Positions 1 to 6,426 of a stretch of DNA of 12,642 nt are shown piece after piece. This DNA is from DASWHX01 sp036397995 (GTDB taxonomy: Bacteria; Bacteroidota; Bacteroidia; Cytophagales; Cyclobacteriaceae): contig DASWHX010000128.1 in NCBI GenBank assembly GCA_036397995.1, positions 1 through 12,642 of the forward strand. Direction: 5' to 3'. The first letter of the stretch is position 1; the number at the start of each line of letters is the position of its first letter. The notes beneath the pieces were generated by a model. That model saw only the letters and a program-made list of their open reading frames with translations, made no database searches and was not told the origin of the DNA. The position numbers and the translations under genes are program-made.

Positions 1-64
1 GGGCAATTCCCTGACCCATGGTTCCGGCGCCAACAATGCCCACCGAATCTACCAACCTTTTCAT
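1..64 (-). CDS. 3-hydroxyacyl-CoA dehydrogenase, N-terminal fragment (runs off the left edge)
   Basis: Only the first 21 codons lie in the window. They read MKRLVDSVGIVGAGTMGQGI followed by Ala. The GxGxxG stretch (GAGTMG, residues 12-17) sits right after a short beta strand, as in the NAD-binding Rossmann fold at the start of 3-hydroxybutyryl/3-hydroxyacyl-CoA dehydrogenases, which oxidise L-3-hydroxyacyl-CoA with NAD+. The ATG shares four bases with the pheS stop (ATGA, 61-64), so translation is probably coupled to pheS in one transcript. The fragment cannot tell a short Hbd-type enzyme from the N-terminus of a longer relative such as a 3-hydroxyisobutyrate or opine-type dehydrogenase, although GTMGQGIA favours the acyl-CoA family. 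Confidence 0.7.
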   Translation of the reverse strand, partial: MKRLVDSVGIVGAGTMGQGIA

Positions 65-1077
65 AAGGTTCGGAATTGCTTCAGAAACCGGATATCATTT
101 TGGCTGAAAAGGCGGATATCACCAATCTGATGTCTCAGAATAGCAATTCGCTCCAAACCGATTCCAAAGGCAAACCCGGTATATTTTTGGGAATCAATGC
201 CGCAATTTTCCAGAACACTCGGATCCACCATTCCTGAACCGGCTATTTCAACCCATCCCGTATATTTACACATCGGGCAACCTTCACCTTTGCAGATATT
301 ACAAGAGATATCAATTTCAGCGCTGGGTTCTGTAAAAGGAAAGTAAGAGGGACGATACCTGGTAATAGTATCTTTGCCAAACATTTCTTTGGCAAAATGC
401 AAAAGGGTTTGCTTCAAATCAACAAAGCTCACATTTTCATCTACATACAAACCCTCGCACTGATGAAAAAAACAATGTGAACGTGCTGAGATGGCCTCAT
501 TTCTAAATACGCGTCCTAATGAAAGTGTTCTTATCGGTGGCTGGTTATTTTCCATTACCCGGATTTGAACAGATGAAGTATGAGTGCGTAACGCAATGTC
601 CGGATTTTTTTCAATGAAAAAAGTGTCTTGCATTTCGCGTGCCGGATGATTTTCAGGAAAATTAAGCGCGGAAAAGTTATGCCAGTCGTCTTCAATTTCC
701 GGACCCTCACTGGTGTTAAAACCAATTCTTTCAAAAATTTCTATAATGCGATCTCTGGTGGCAGATACCGGATGGATGCCACCAAGTTTTCCGCCGACGG
801 GAGGTAAGGTAATATCAAAATCTGCTTCAACACTTGTCAGCGTATTGGATCCGGCAGACAATGCTTTGAACTTTAGTTCCGCGGATTTCTTAAGTTCATT
901 CAAGTGTTTTCCCAGGACTTTCTTTTCTTCCGCCGAAGCCTTTTTTAGTTGTTGAAAAAGTTCCGGAATTATTCCTTTTCTGGAAATATACTTAAGTCTG
1001 AATTGCTCAACTTCAGTCGCACTGGTGGCTATAAACTCCTCAATTTCCCTGACAAGGGCTTCAACTTTTTCCTTCAT
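61..1077 (-). CDS. pheS: Phenylalanine--tRNA ligase alpha subunit
   Basis: This is the catalytic alpha chain of the cytoplasmic (alpha-beta)2 phenylalanyl-tRNA synthetase, which charges tRNA-Phe. Its 338 residues match the usual length. Residues 1-75 are a charged, probably coiled-coil tRNA-binding arm. The class II core follows: SATRDRIIEIFERIGF near 105-120, RTHTSSVQIR at 164-173, GRVFRNEAISARSH (motif 2) at 188-201, and GFAFGIGLERIAIL (motif 3) at 301-314. Four cysteines at 259, 262, 267 and 270 form a CxxC-x4-CxxC knuckle before GWVEIAGSGMV, a variant found in many bacterial PheS proteins. The start is an ATG with no good Shine-Dalgarno sequence. It lies 38 bases after cysN on the same strand, with no terminator between. 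Its last bases overlap the next gene (ATGA). pheT is not in the window, which is common when pheS and pheT are unlinked. Confidence 0.98.
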   Translation of the reverse strand: MKEKVEALVREIEEFIATSATEVEQFRLKYISRKGIIPELFQQLKKASAEEKKVLGKHLNELKKSAELKFKALSAGSNTLTSVEADFDITLPPVGGKLGGIHPVSATRDRIIEIFERIGFNTSEGPEIEDDWHNFSALNFPENHPAREMQDTFFIEKNPDIALRTHTSSVQIRVMENNQPPIRTLSLGRVFRNEAISARSHCFFHQCEGLYVDENVSFVDLKQTLLHFAKEMFGKDTITRYRPSYFPFTEPSAEIDISCNICKGEGCPMCKYTGWVEIAGSGMVDPSVLENCGIDSQKYTGFAFGIGLERIAILRHQIGDIRLFSQNDIRFLKQFRTL

Positions 1078-1115
1078 GCCTGCAAATTAACAGTACTAGT
1101 TTGCCAAAGCAACAC

Positions 1116-2390
1116 CTAATTCAAAATCATTCCGGCCGCTACGGTCTCATGGGTGCCTTCATCAATCAGAATAATGCTTCCGGTAAATCTGTTCCTGGTA
1201 TACCGGTCAAAGAAAAGCGGCTTTGTTGTTCTGATTTTTATTCTGGAAATATCATTCATTTGGATCTCCCTGTCATCTTCCTTTCGGTGCAGTGTATTTA
1301 TGTCAATTTTATAGACTATTTCTTTAATTACACATCGGGCATTGTTTGTGGTATGCATAACTCCGTATTTACCATTCAGCAGTAAAGGTTTGGGACTTAG
1401 CCAGCAAATCATTGCATCAATATCCTGCCCATTGTTCGGCTGGTTATTTATGCGCACAATCATATTGCCTCTGCTGATATCAATGTCGTCTTCAAGAGTA
1501 AGAGAAACTGACATGGGCGGGAATGCCTCCTGAAATTCATTATCGTAAAAACCAATACTTTTTATTTTAGAAGTAAATCCTGACGGTAAAACCATGACTT
1601 CATCATTAACTCGCAAAACACCGCCGGCTACTCTACCGGTATAGCCGCGGTAATCGTGATACTTGTCATTCTGAGGACGAATTACGTATTGAACCGGGAA
1701 TCTCACATCGATATGGTTATAGTCACTGCCAATGTGAATATCTTCCAGCAGGTATAAAAGCGTACCTCCTCCGAACCACGGCATATTTTCTGACCTGTTC
1801 ACCACATTATCTCCATTCAACGCGCTGATTGGTATGAATCTTAAATCCTTTGTATCAAGTTTTGAAGAGAAAGCTTCGATGTCATCCTTAATTTTATTGA
1901 ATATCACTTCATCATAATTTACCAGATCCATTTTGTTGATGCAAAAAACAATATGTGGTATTCCCAGAAGTGAAGCGATGAATGTATGCCTGATTGTTTG
2001 CTCCATTACACCATTCCGTGCATCAACGAGTATTATTGCCAGGTTGGCCGTGCTTGCACCTGTTACCATATTCCGGGTATATTGAATATGTCCGGGGGTA
2101 TCAGCAATAATAAACTTTCGTTTGGGTGTGGCAAAGTACCGGTATGCAACGTCAATAGTAATTCCTTGCTCCCTTTCGGCGCGAAGTCCGTCTGTCAGCA
2201 AAGCGAGGTTAATGTGGGTGTCGCCTTTCCGCTTGCTTGATTCTTCTATCGCCGCATATTGGTCTTCAAAAATCGATTTTGAATCATAGAGCAATCTGCC
2301 AATTAGCGTACTTTTACCATCATCTACACTTCCCGCGGTTGTAAACCGCAACAACTCCATATCCAGATAACCTTTTGTTTCTTTACTCAT
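1116..2390 (-). CDS. cysN: Sulfate adenylyltransferase subunit 1 (GTPase subunit)
   Basis: CysN is the GTPase subunit of heterodimeric ATP sulfurylase. GTP hydrolysis drives CysD to form adenylyl sulfate (APS) from ATP and sulfate. The 424-residue protein shows the elongation-factor-type G motifs: G1 GSVDDGKST (20-28), switch region EREQGITID (72-80), G3 DTPGH (97-101) and G4 NKMD (152-155). EF-Tu-like beta-barrel domains follow, with YRGYTGRVAGG in domain II. The C-terminus ends soon after the third domain, so there is no fused APS kinase; that activity comes from the separate cysC upstream. The ATG lies 9 bases after the cysD stop, and the context MSKETKGYLDMELLRFTTAG is typical. Met-11 could also start translation, but the first ATG fits the spacing better. 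Confidence 0.97.
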   Translation of the reverse strand: MSKETKGYLDMELLRFTTAGSVDDGKSTLIGRLLYDSKSIFEDQYAAIEESSKRKGDTHINLALLTDGLRAEREQGITIDVAYRYFATPKRKFIIADTPGHIQYTRNMVTGASTANLAIILVDARNGVMEQTIRHTFIASLLGIPHIVFCINKMDLVNYDEVIFNKIKDDIEAFSSKLDTKDLRFIPISALNGDNVVNRSENMPWFGGGTLLYLLEDIHIGSDYNHIDVRFPVQYVIRPQNDKYHDYRGYTGRVAGGVLRVNDEVMVLPSGFTSKIKSIGFYDNEFQEAFPPMSVSLTLEDDIDISRGNMIVRINNQPNNGQDIDAMICWLSPKPLLLNGKYGVMHTTNNARCVIKEIVYKIDINTLHRKEDDREIQMNDISRIKIRTTKPLFFDRYTRNRFTGSIILIDEGTHETVAAGMILN

Positions 2391-2399
2391 TTCGTATCA

Positions 2400-3305
2400 T
2401 TAAAAGTAGCCTTGCTTTTTTCTATCCTCCATTGCAGCTTCTGAGCGTTTATCATCAGAGCGGGTTCCCCGCTCAGTCACTCTCGATGCAGAAACTTCAG
2501 CAATAATTTCTTCCAAAGTTGATGCTTTGGAAACTGTGGCACCCGTGCAGGTCATGTCTCCGATTGTTCTGAACCTTAAGATTCTTTTTTCAATTTTTTC
2601 ATCAGGTTTCAGTTGCATAAATTCATTGGCAGCCATCACCACTCCATCTCGCACAAAGGATTCCCTTTCATGTGAAAAATACAGTGAGGGGATTCCAATC
2701 TTCTCCTGGAAAATATATTGCCAAACATCCATTTCCGTCCAGTTGCTTATTGGAAAAACCCGGAAACTTTCGCCGAAATTTTTTCTCCCATTGAAGATAT
2801 TCCATAATTCCGGGCGTTGATTCTTTGGATCCCACTGGCCAAACTCATCCCTATGGCTGAAAAACCTTTCTTTAGCGCGTGCTTTTTCTTCATCTCTGCG
2901 TGCGCCTCCAATCGCGGCATCAAATTTATACTTCTCCATAGTATCCAAAAGAGTCACCGTTTGTAATGCGTTTCTTGATGCATTAAAACCCATTTCTTCC
3001 GCAACCTTTCCTGCATCAATTGACTCTTGCACTGAGCCAATCAACAATTCAACCTTTAAATCCTTTACAAACTTATCTCTAAAATCAATAGTTTCTTTAA
3101 AGTTATGGCCAGTGTCAATATGAAGCAGTGGAAAGGGAATTCTTGCGGGGTAAAAAGCTTTTCTTGCCAACCAGCTTACCACAATTGAATCTTTGCCTCC
3201 GGAGAAAAGTATGGCTGCATTTTCAAACTGAGCAGCGACTTCACGAATCACGAATATTGCTTCAGACTCCAGTTCCTGTAAATGGGTTAATTTATAATTA
3301 CTCAT
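2400..3305 (-). CDS. cysD: Sulfate adenylyltransferase subunit 2 (catalytic subunit)
   Basis: CysD is the catalytic PP-loop subunit of ATP sulfurylase and works with CysN to make APS. The 301-residue length is normal. The pyrophosphate-binding loop SGGKDS is at 35-40, LLHIDTGHNF at 60-69, and GGARRDEEKARAKERFFS at 133-150. The conserved tail of basic and acidic residues ends in QGYF, a hallmark of CysD. The family resembles PAPS reductase (CysH), but this tail and the adjacent cysN settle the call. The ATG begins on the base right after the cysC stop (TAA then ATG with no gap), and cysN follows after 9 bases, so cysC, cysD and cysN are surely co-transcribed. Confidence 0.97.
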   Translation of the reverse strand: MSNYKLTHLQELESEAIFVIREVAAQFENAAILFSGGKDSIVVSWLARKAFYPARIPFPLLHIDTGHNFKETIDFRDKFVKDLKVELLIGSVQESIDAGKVAEEMGFNASRNALQTVTLLDTMEKYKFDAAIGGARRDEEKARAKERFFSHRDEFGQWDPKNQRPELWNIFNGRKNFGESFRVFPISNWTEMDVWQYIFQEKIGIPSLYFSHERESFVRDGVVMAANEFMQLKPDEKIEKRILRFRTIGDMTCTGATVSKASTLEEIIAEVSASRVTERGTRSDDKRSEAAMEDRKKQGYF

Positions 3306-3902
3306 TTAATCTAATTTAATTCCAGACTGAATACTGTCTCTTAATTTTTTCAGACAACTTTCCAAATCATCTTTATGTGTTTTCAAAACCAGGTTTGGGT
3401 TAACCGGATCTTCAAATGGAGCATCAATTCCGGTGAAATTTTTGATTTCCCCTTTCCGGGCTTTCGCGTAAATTCCTTTAACATCTCTTCGTTCACATTC
3501 CTCAAGCGGGCACTCTACGAACACTTCGAAATATAAATCCTTGAGAATTTCCCTAATTTGAATTCTTGAAACCTCGGTTGGAGTTATGAAGGAACAAATA
3601 GTAATCACACCTGAATTTGCAAATAACCTGGCCGTCTCGGCAGTTCGCCGCAAATTCTCAACGCGATCTTCATTGGAAAATCCCAAATCCTTGTTCAGAC
3701 CGGTGCGTAAATTATCTCCATCAAGCAACTGGGTAAAATTACCTTCTTTGTAAAGTTGATTTTCCAGGGCACGGGCGATCGTACTTTTACCAGAACCCGA
3801 CAAACCTATTAGCCAGATTACAATTCCCTTCTGGTTCAGAAGTTTTTCCTTCTCAGGTTTTCCCAGCAGGGTATCGAATATCGGATAAATATTTGTACTC
3901 AT
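3306..3902 (-). CDS. cysC: Adenylyl-sulfate (APS) kinase
   Basis: CysC phosphorylates APS at the 3' position to give PAPS, the universal sulfuryl donor. The 198 residues carry the Walker A loop GLSGSGKST (33-41), the APS-site segment DGDNLRTGLNKDLGFS (61-76), and the lid/APS-binding stretch GIYAKARKGEIKNFTGID (143-160). All are diagnostic. One oddity is that the loop that usually reads ISPxR, where the Ser is the one phosphorylated in the E. coli enzyme, reads ITPTE here (106-110), with an ACT (Thr) codon. The gene overlaps cysQ by four bases (ATGA, 3899-3902) and abuts cysD. Having CysC as a single-domain protein rather than fused to CysN is one of two common arrangements. Confidence 0.97.
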   Translation of the reverse strand: MSTNIYPIFDTLLGKPEKEKLLNQKGIVIWLIGLSGSGKSTIARALENQLYKEGNFTQLLDGDNLRTGLNKDLGFSNEDRVENLRRTAETARLFANSGVITICSFITPTEVSRIQIREILKDLYFEVFVECPLEECERRDVKGIYAKARKGEIKNFTGIDAPFEDPVNPNLVLKTHKDDLESCLKKLRDSIQSGIKLD

Positions 3903-4678
3903 ACTTTAAATCCCAAACATAGGAACGAACCATTTAATAAATTCTCCTTATTATACTTGAAAACAGACTTGGTATCATTTCCGGAATAGACCTCACCACC
4001 GGCGGCGCGAACGATGGCATGCCCGGCTGCAATATCCCATTCCATAGTAGGACCATGTCTGTAATAGATATCCGCTTTTCCCTCGGCCACCATACAGAAT
4101 TTTAATGAACTTCCAACCGATACATAACCGGAAGCATCATATTCTTTAAGCACCGCTTCTTCTTCGGGGGACGCATGACTCTTACTTCTAACTGCAATTC
4201 TTTTTGACTTCATTCCATTAACCCTTAAGATTTCTTTCTTCTCACCCTCCACTTTCATTGAAGTATTCCCATATCCAATATAGCAGACGTCTCTTGCGGG
4301 AACACCGATTGCACCAAAAACCGGAAATCCATTTTCAATTAAAGCAATGTTAACCGTGAATTCGCCATTTCTGTTAATGAATTCTTTAGTCCCGTCCAGC
4401 GGATCTACCAGCCAGAATTTTCTCCATTCCTTTCGCTCTCCATAATCAACAAGTTTAGCTTCCTCTGTTAAAATTGGAAATTCAAAACTTTCAGAAAGTT
4501 CAGCTACAATTAACCGGTTAGAGTTTTCGTCGGCAATTGTCAGGGGTGAGTTATCGGATTTATATTCTATTTCACCGCTACGTTCAGGATCCAAATAAAC
4601 TTTCATTATTTCAGTTCCTGCTTTTTGTAATATTCTAAATATTGGATCGACTAACGCTTTAAAATCCATGCTGCTCAT
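3899..4678 (-). CDS. cysQ: 3'(2'),5'-bisphosphate nucleotidase (PAP phosphatase)
   Basis: CysQ hydrolyses PAP, the by-product of PAPS-dependent sulfotransferases and PAPS reductase, to AMP, and so relieves product inhibition. It belongs to the Mg-dependent, lithium-sensitive inositol monophosphatase superfamily. The metal-binding signatures are all present in the 259-residue protein: LTEE (70-73), DPLDGTKEF (92-100), and WDIAAGHAI (214-222) followed by RAAGGEV. The GTKEF form of the second motif favours CysQ over an inositol monophosphatase (usually GTxNF). The start is an ATG 18 bases after the aminotransferase stop. Met-4 is an alternative. Its end overlaps cysC (ATGA). Sitting between the sulfotransferase pair and the PAPS-forming genes fits a PAP-recycling role. 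Confidence 0.94.
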   Translation of the reverse strand: MSSMDFKALVDPIFRILQKAGTEIMKVYLDPERSGEIEYKSDNSPLTIADENSNRLIVAELSESFEFPILTEEAKLVDYGERKEWRKFWLVDPLDGTKEFINRNGEFTVNIALIENGFPVFGAIGVPARDVCYIGYGNTSMKVEGEKKEILRVNGMKSKRIAVRSKSHASPEEEAVLKEYDASGYVSVGSSLKFCMVAEGKADIYYRHGPTMEWDIAAGHAIVRAAGGEVYSGNDTKSVFKYNKENLLNGSFLCLGFKV

Positions 4679-4696
4679 TGGAGGTGCAAATTTCGT

Positions 4697-5596
4697 CTAA
4701 AAAGGCAACTTTACGCCCATTTCTCTGGTCTTTTGATAAAATTGATTTTGCAGTTTCAAGGTAATTTCTCCGGAAGAAATTTGACGTCCATCAATATCAA
4801 TAACCGGGGTTATTTCACCCATCGTACCTGTAATAAAAGCTTCGTCCGCGCTGTACATTTCTGCCATGCTAATTCGCTTTTCTTCACAGGGAATACCTAA
4901 TTCTTTTGAAAGTTTGAATATTAATTTTCGGGTAATTCCAGGGGTACATGCATCCGGAAATGGTGTTTTCACTTTACCTTTTTTAATGAAAAAAATATTG
5001 GTAGCATTCGTCTCAGCAACAAATCCCTGCAAATCCAGCATTACCGCATCATCCACGCCGGCTAGATTTGCTTCAATTTTAGCCAGAATATTATTTATTA
5101 AATTATTGTGGTGGATTTTGGAATCCAGACAGCCCGGCGGATTTCTTCTAATGGAAGAAGTTATTAATCTTACACCTTTGGAATCAAAGACCGGGGGTTT
5201 CCATTCCGGTAGAATTATTAAAGTGGAGCCATATTGATTCCAGTGCGGGCTCATTCCTGAAGTTACCTTTTTACCCCTGCTGAGGGTTAAGCGTATATGT
5301 ACGCCATCCCGCATTTTATTAGCCTCCAGAGTTTTGAAAAGTGCAGATTTTATTTCTTCCGTTGAAGGAATTGCAGAAAATGCCATAGCCCGGGCTGAAT
5401 CCTGTAATCGCTGAAGATGCTCATCCAGCAAAAATACTTTTCCGTTATAAACCCTCAATCCCTCCCAAACTCCATCGCCACCCTGGGCAAGGCTGTCGAA
5501 GACTGAAATTTTAGCTTCATCCCTGGAGTAGAGTTCTCCATCTATGTAGATTAATATGTTCTCATTAAGGGGATTCGGAATATTTGGTTTTTTCAT
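4697..5596 (-). CDS. Class IV PLP-dependent aminotransferase (BCAT / D-amino-acid aminotransferase fold)
   Basis: This 299-residue enzyme has the fold-type IV layout shared by branched-chain aminotransferase (IlvE), D-alanine aminotransferase and aminodeoxychorismate lyase. Visible features are VWEGLRVYNGKVFLLDEHLQRL (43-64), the likely PLP lysine K160 within LDSKIHHNNLINNIL, the cofactor-site segment GFVAETNATNIFFI (191-204), TPGITRKLI (218-226), and the phosphate-binding turn FITGTMGEITPV (254-265). It probably moves an amino group to or from a 2-oxo acid, but the substrate cannot be read from the sequence. The ATG lies inside the 3' end of the sulfotransferase-like gene, and no later in-frame ATG precedes the conserved fold, so the 32-base overlap appears real. 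The location, between a sulfotransferase-like gene and cysQ, argues against ordinary isoleucine-valine synthesis. Confidence 0.9.
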   Translation of the reverse strand: MKKPNIPNPLNENILIYIDGELYSRDEAKISVFDSLAQGGDGVWEGLRVYNGKVFLLDEHLQRLQDSARAMAFSAIPSTEEIKSALFKTLEANKMRDGVHIRLTLSRGKKVTSGMSPHWNQYGSTLIILPEWKPPVFDSKGVRLITSSIRRNPPGCLDSKIHHNNLINNILAKIEANLAGVDDAVMLDLQGFVAETNATNIFFIKKGKVKTPFPDACTPGITRKLIFKLSKELGIPCEEKRISMAEMYSADEAFITGTMGEITPVIDIDGRQISSGEITLKLQNQFYQKTREMGVKLPF

Positions 5597-6314
5597 TATA
5601 ACTAATTATTTTTTTTTCAGTTAGCAGATCATAATACGATTTGCACTCTTCATATAAATCTTTCAGATGAGAAGGGAGTTTTTCATTTGATTCCCGATAT
5701 GCATTAAAACCTGTCGATTTGTGAACATTTTGATACCAGTATTTAGCCCAGGAACCATCTTCAGGAATTCCTCCTTGCTTCCATTCCAGCATAGATTCAT
5801 AAAAAGGAATATCCAATAATCGACAAAGATCCTGCAACAGCTTTCCGGGATTTTTCAGCAGGTCTTTTGAGTCGAGTACAATAGGCGTAATTCCACTCCT
5901 ATTTAAGAACTCAAATATTCTGTATTGAAACTCAAAGCCGGTATCTCGTAATCCAACCACATCCAGGGTTTTGGATAGAGAATTAATGACATCAGCCGGT
6001 TCTCTTAGCAGGATAATGTTTGTAAAGTTGTTTAAGAATTGAAGATCCAGCCCGACAAGGTGGTGAGCCATGTTCTTGAAAAATAAAATCTCCTTATTTG
6101 GATCTCCTCCGATCAGGAACTTGGTAATTACCTCCGGATCAGTCTCAAGGCTGTTTAGCAGTTCCTCTCTTCCAGGATGATTGACCTCTGCTGATGATAA
6201 ATAATACCCATACAGCGGCTCATCCACCACCTGCGTATCGGGTCTTTGGGCAAATGAATACATGATGGCCGTACTTATATTCCTTGGTCCAGACCACATT
6301 GAGATTCTTTTCAT
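5565..6314 (-). CDS. Small P-loop sulfotransferase-like protein
   Basis: The 249-residue protein looks like a PAPS-dependent sulfotransferase. The N-terminal strand-loop-helix MWSGPRNISTAIMYSF (6-21) takes the place of the 5'-phosphosulfate loop. NIILLREPADVINSLSK (99-115) matches the 3'-phosphate site, with Arg-104 and Ser-112 in the expected places. VVDEPLYGYYL (29-39) and KNMAHHL (80-86) are further family blocks. No signal peptide or membrane segment is seen, so it is likely cytosolic. It is the first gene of the minus-strand run, and the aminotransferase gene begins within its last 32 bases. The acceptor is unknown. The WSGPRN motif is not that of classical carbohydrate sulfotransferases, so a small-molecule acceptor, or a nucleotide-binding role without sulfuryl transfer, remains possible. 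The ATG start gives the expected N-terminus. Confidence 0.85.
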   Translation of the reverse strand: MKRISMWSGPRNISTAIMYSFAQRPDTQVVDEPLYGYYLSSAEVNHPGREELLNSLETDPEVITKFLIGGDPNKEILFFKNMAHHLVGLDLQFLNNFTNIILLREPADVINSLSKTLDVVGLRDTGFEFQYRIFEFLNRSGITPIVLDSKDLLKNPGKLLQDLCRLLDIPFYESMLEWKQGGIPEDGSWAKYWYQNVHKSTGFNAYRESNEKLPSHLKDLYEECKSYYDLLTEKKIISYNEKTKYSESP

Positions 6315-6318
6315 TATT

Positions 6319-6326
6319 CAAAGATA
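6319..6326 (-). promoter_or_regulatory. Possible Bacteroidota-type -7 box for the sulfotransferase/PAPS operon
   Basis: On the minus strand this reads TATCTTTG, a full match to the TAnnTTTG -7 consensus of Bacteroidota. It is only four bases upstream of the ATG at 6314, so transcription would start at or next to the start codon and give a leaderless or nearly leaderless mRNA. No TTTG-like -33 element is seen about 20 bases farther upstream. The box could be chance in AT-rich DNA. Confidence 0.35.
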
Positions 6327-6383
6327 ATCACATTAGGGAATGCCCGGAGGTATTAATTTAGCCATTTATGATACTTTTTTGAC

Positions 6384-6399
6384 ATATAATCCCTTATAT
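6384..6399. repeat. Short inverted repeat upstream of the araC-type gene, possible operator
   Basis: ATATAA, then TCCC, then TTATAT form a perfect 6-base inverted repeat with a 4-base spacer in the divergent intergenic region. It directly follows a TTGACA sequence at 6379-6384 and lies 27 bases before the AraC-type ATG. It could be part of a regulatory site, for autoregulation or for the divergent sulfotransferase operon. However, AT-only arms are weak evidence, and AraC proteins more often bind direct repeats. Confidence 0.25.
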
Positions 6400-6426
6400 T
6401 CAAAATAAAATTGGTAATCAAGCATC

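Noticed and set aside
4866..5237. Plus-strand open frame of 123 codons opposite the aminotransferase gene
   Set aside because: It is antisense to conserved motifs including the PLP lysine region and has no family resemblance or start signal.
4697..5596. Assigning the aminotransferase as IlvE
   Set aside because: The fold-type IV motifs do not fix the substrate, and the neighbours point to sulfur metabolism rather than branched-chain amino acid synthesis.
5565..5617. Programmed frameshift fusing the sulfotransferase-like protein to the aminotransferase at the A9 run (5609-5617, minus strand) or the A6 run (5588-5593)
   Set aside because: The aminotransferase frame is +1 relative to the upstream gene. 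It has a TAA at 5608-5606 right after the A9 run, so a shift there would terminate. The A6 context resembles a -1 slippery site, which leads into the wrong frame. Coupled reinitiation at the internal ATG is simpler.
6346..6382. GGAGG followed by a tiny ATG frame (four codons) as a leader peptide for the AraC-type gene
   Set aside because: The spacing of 17 bases is too long, Bacteroidota make little use of Shine-Dalgarno sequences, and the peptide is too short to judge.
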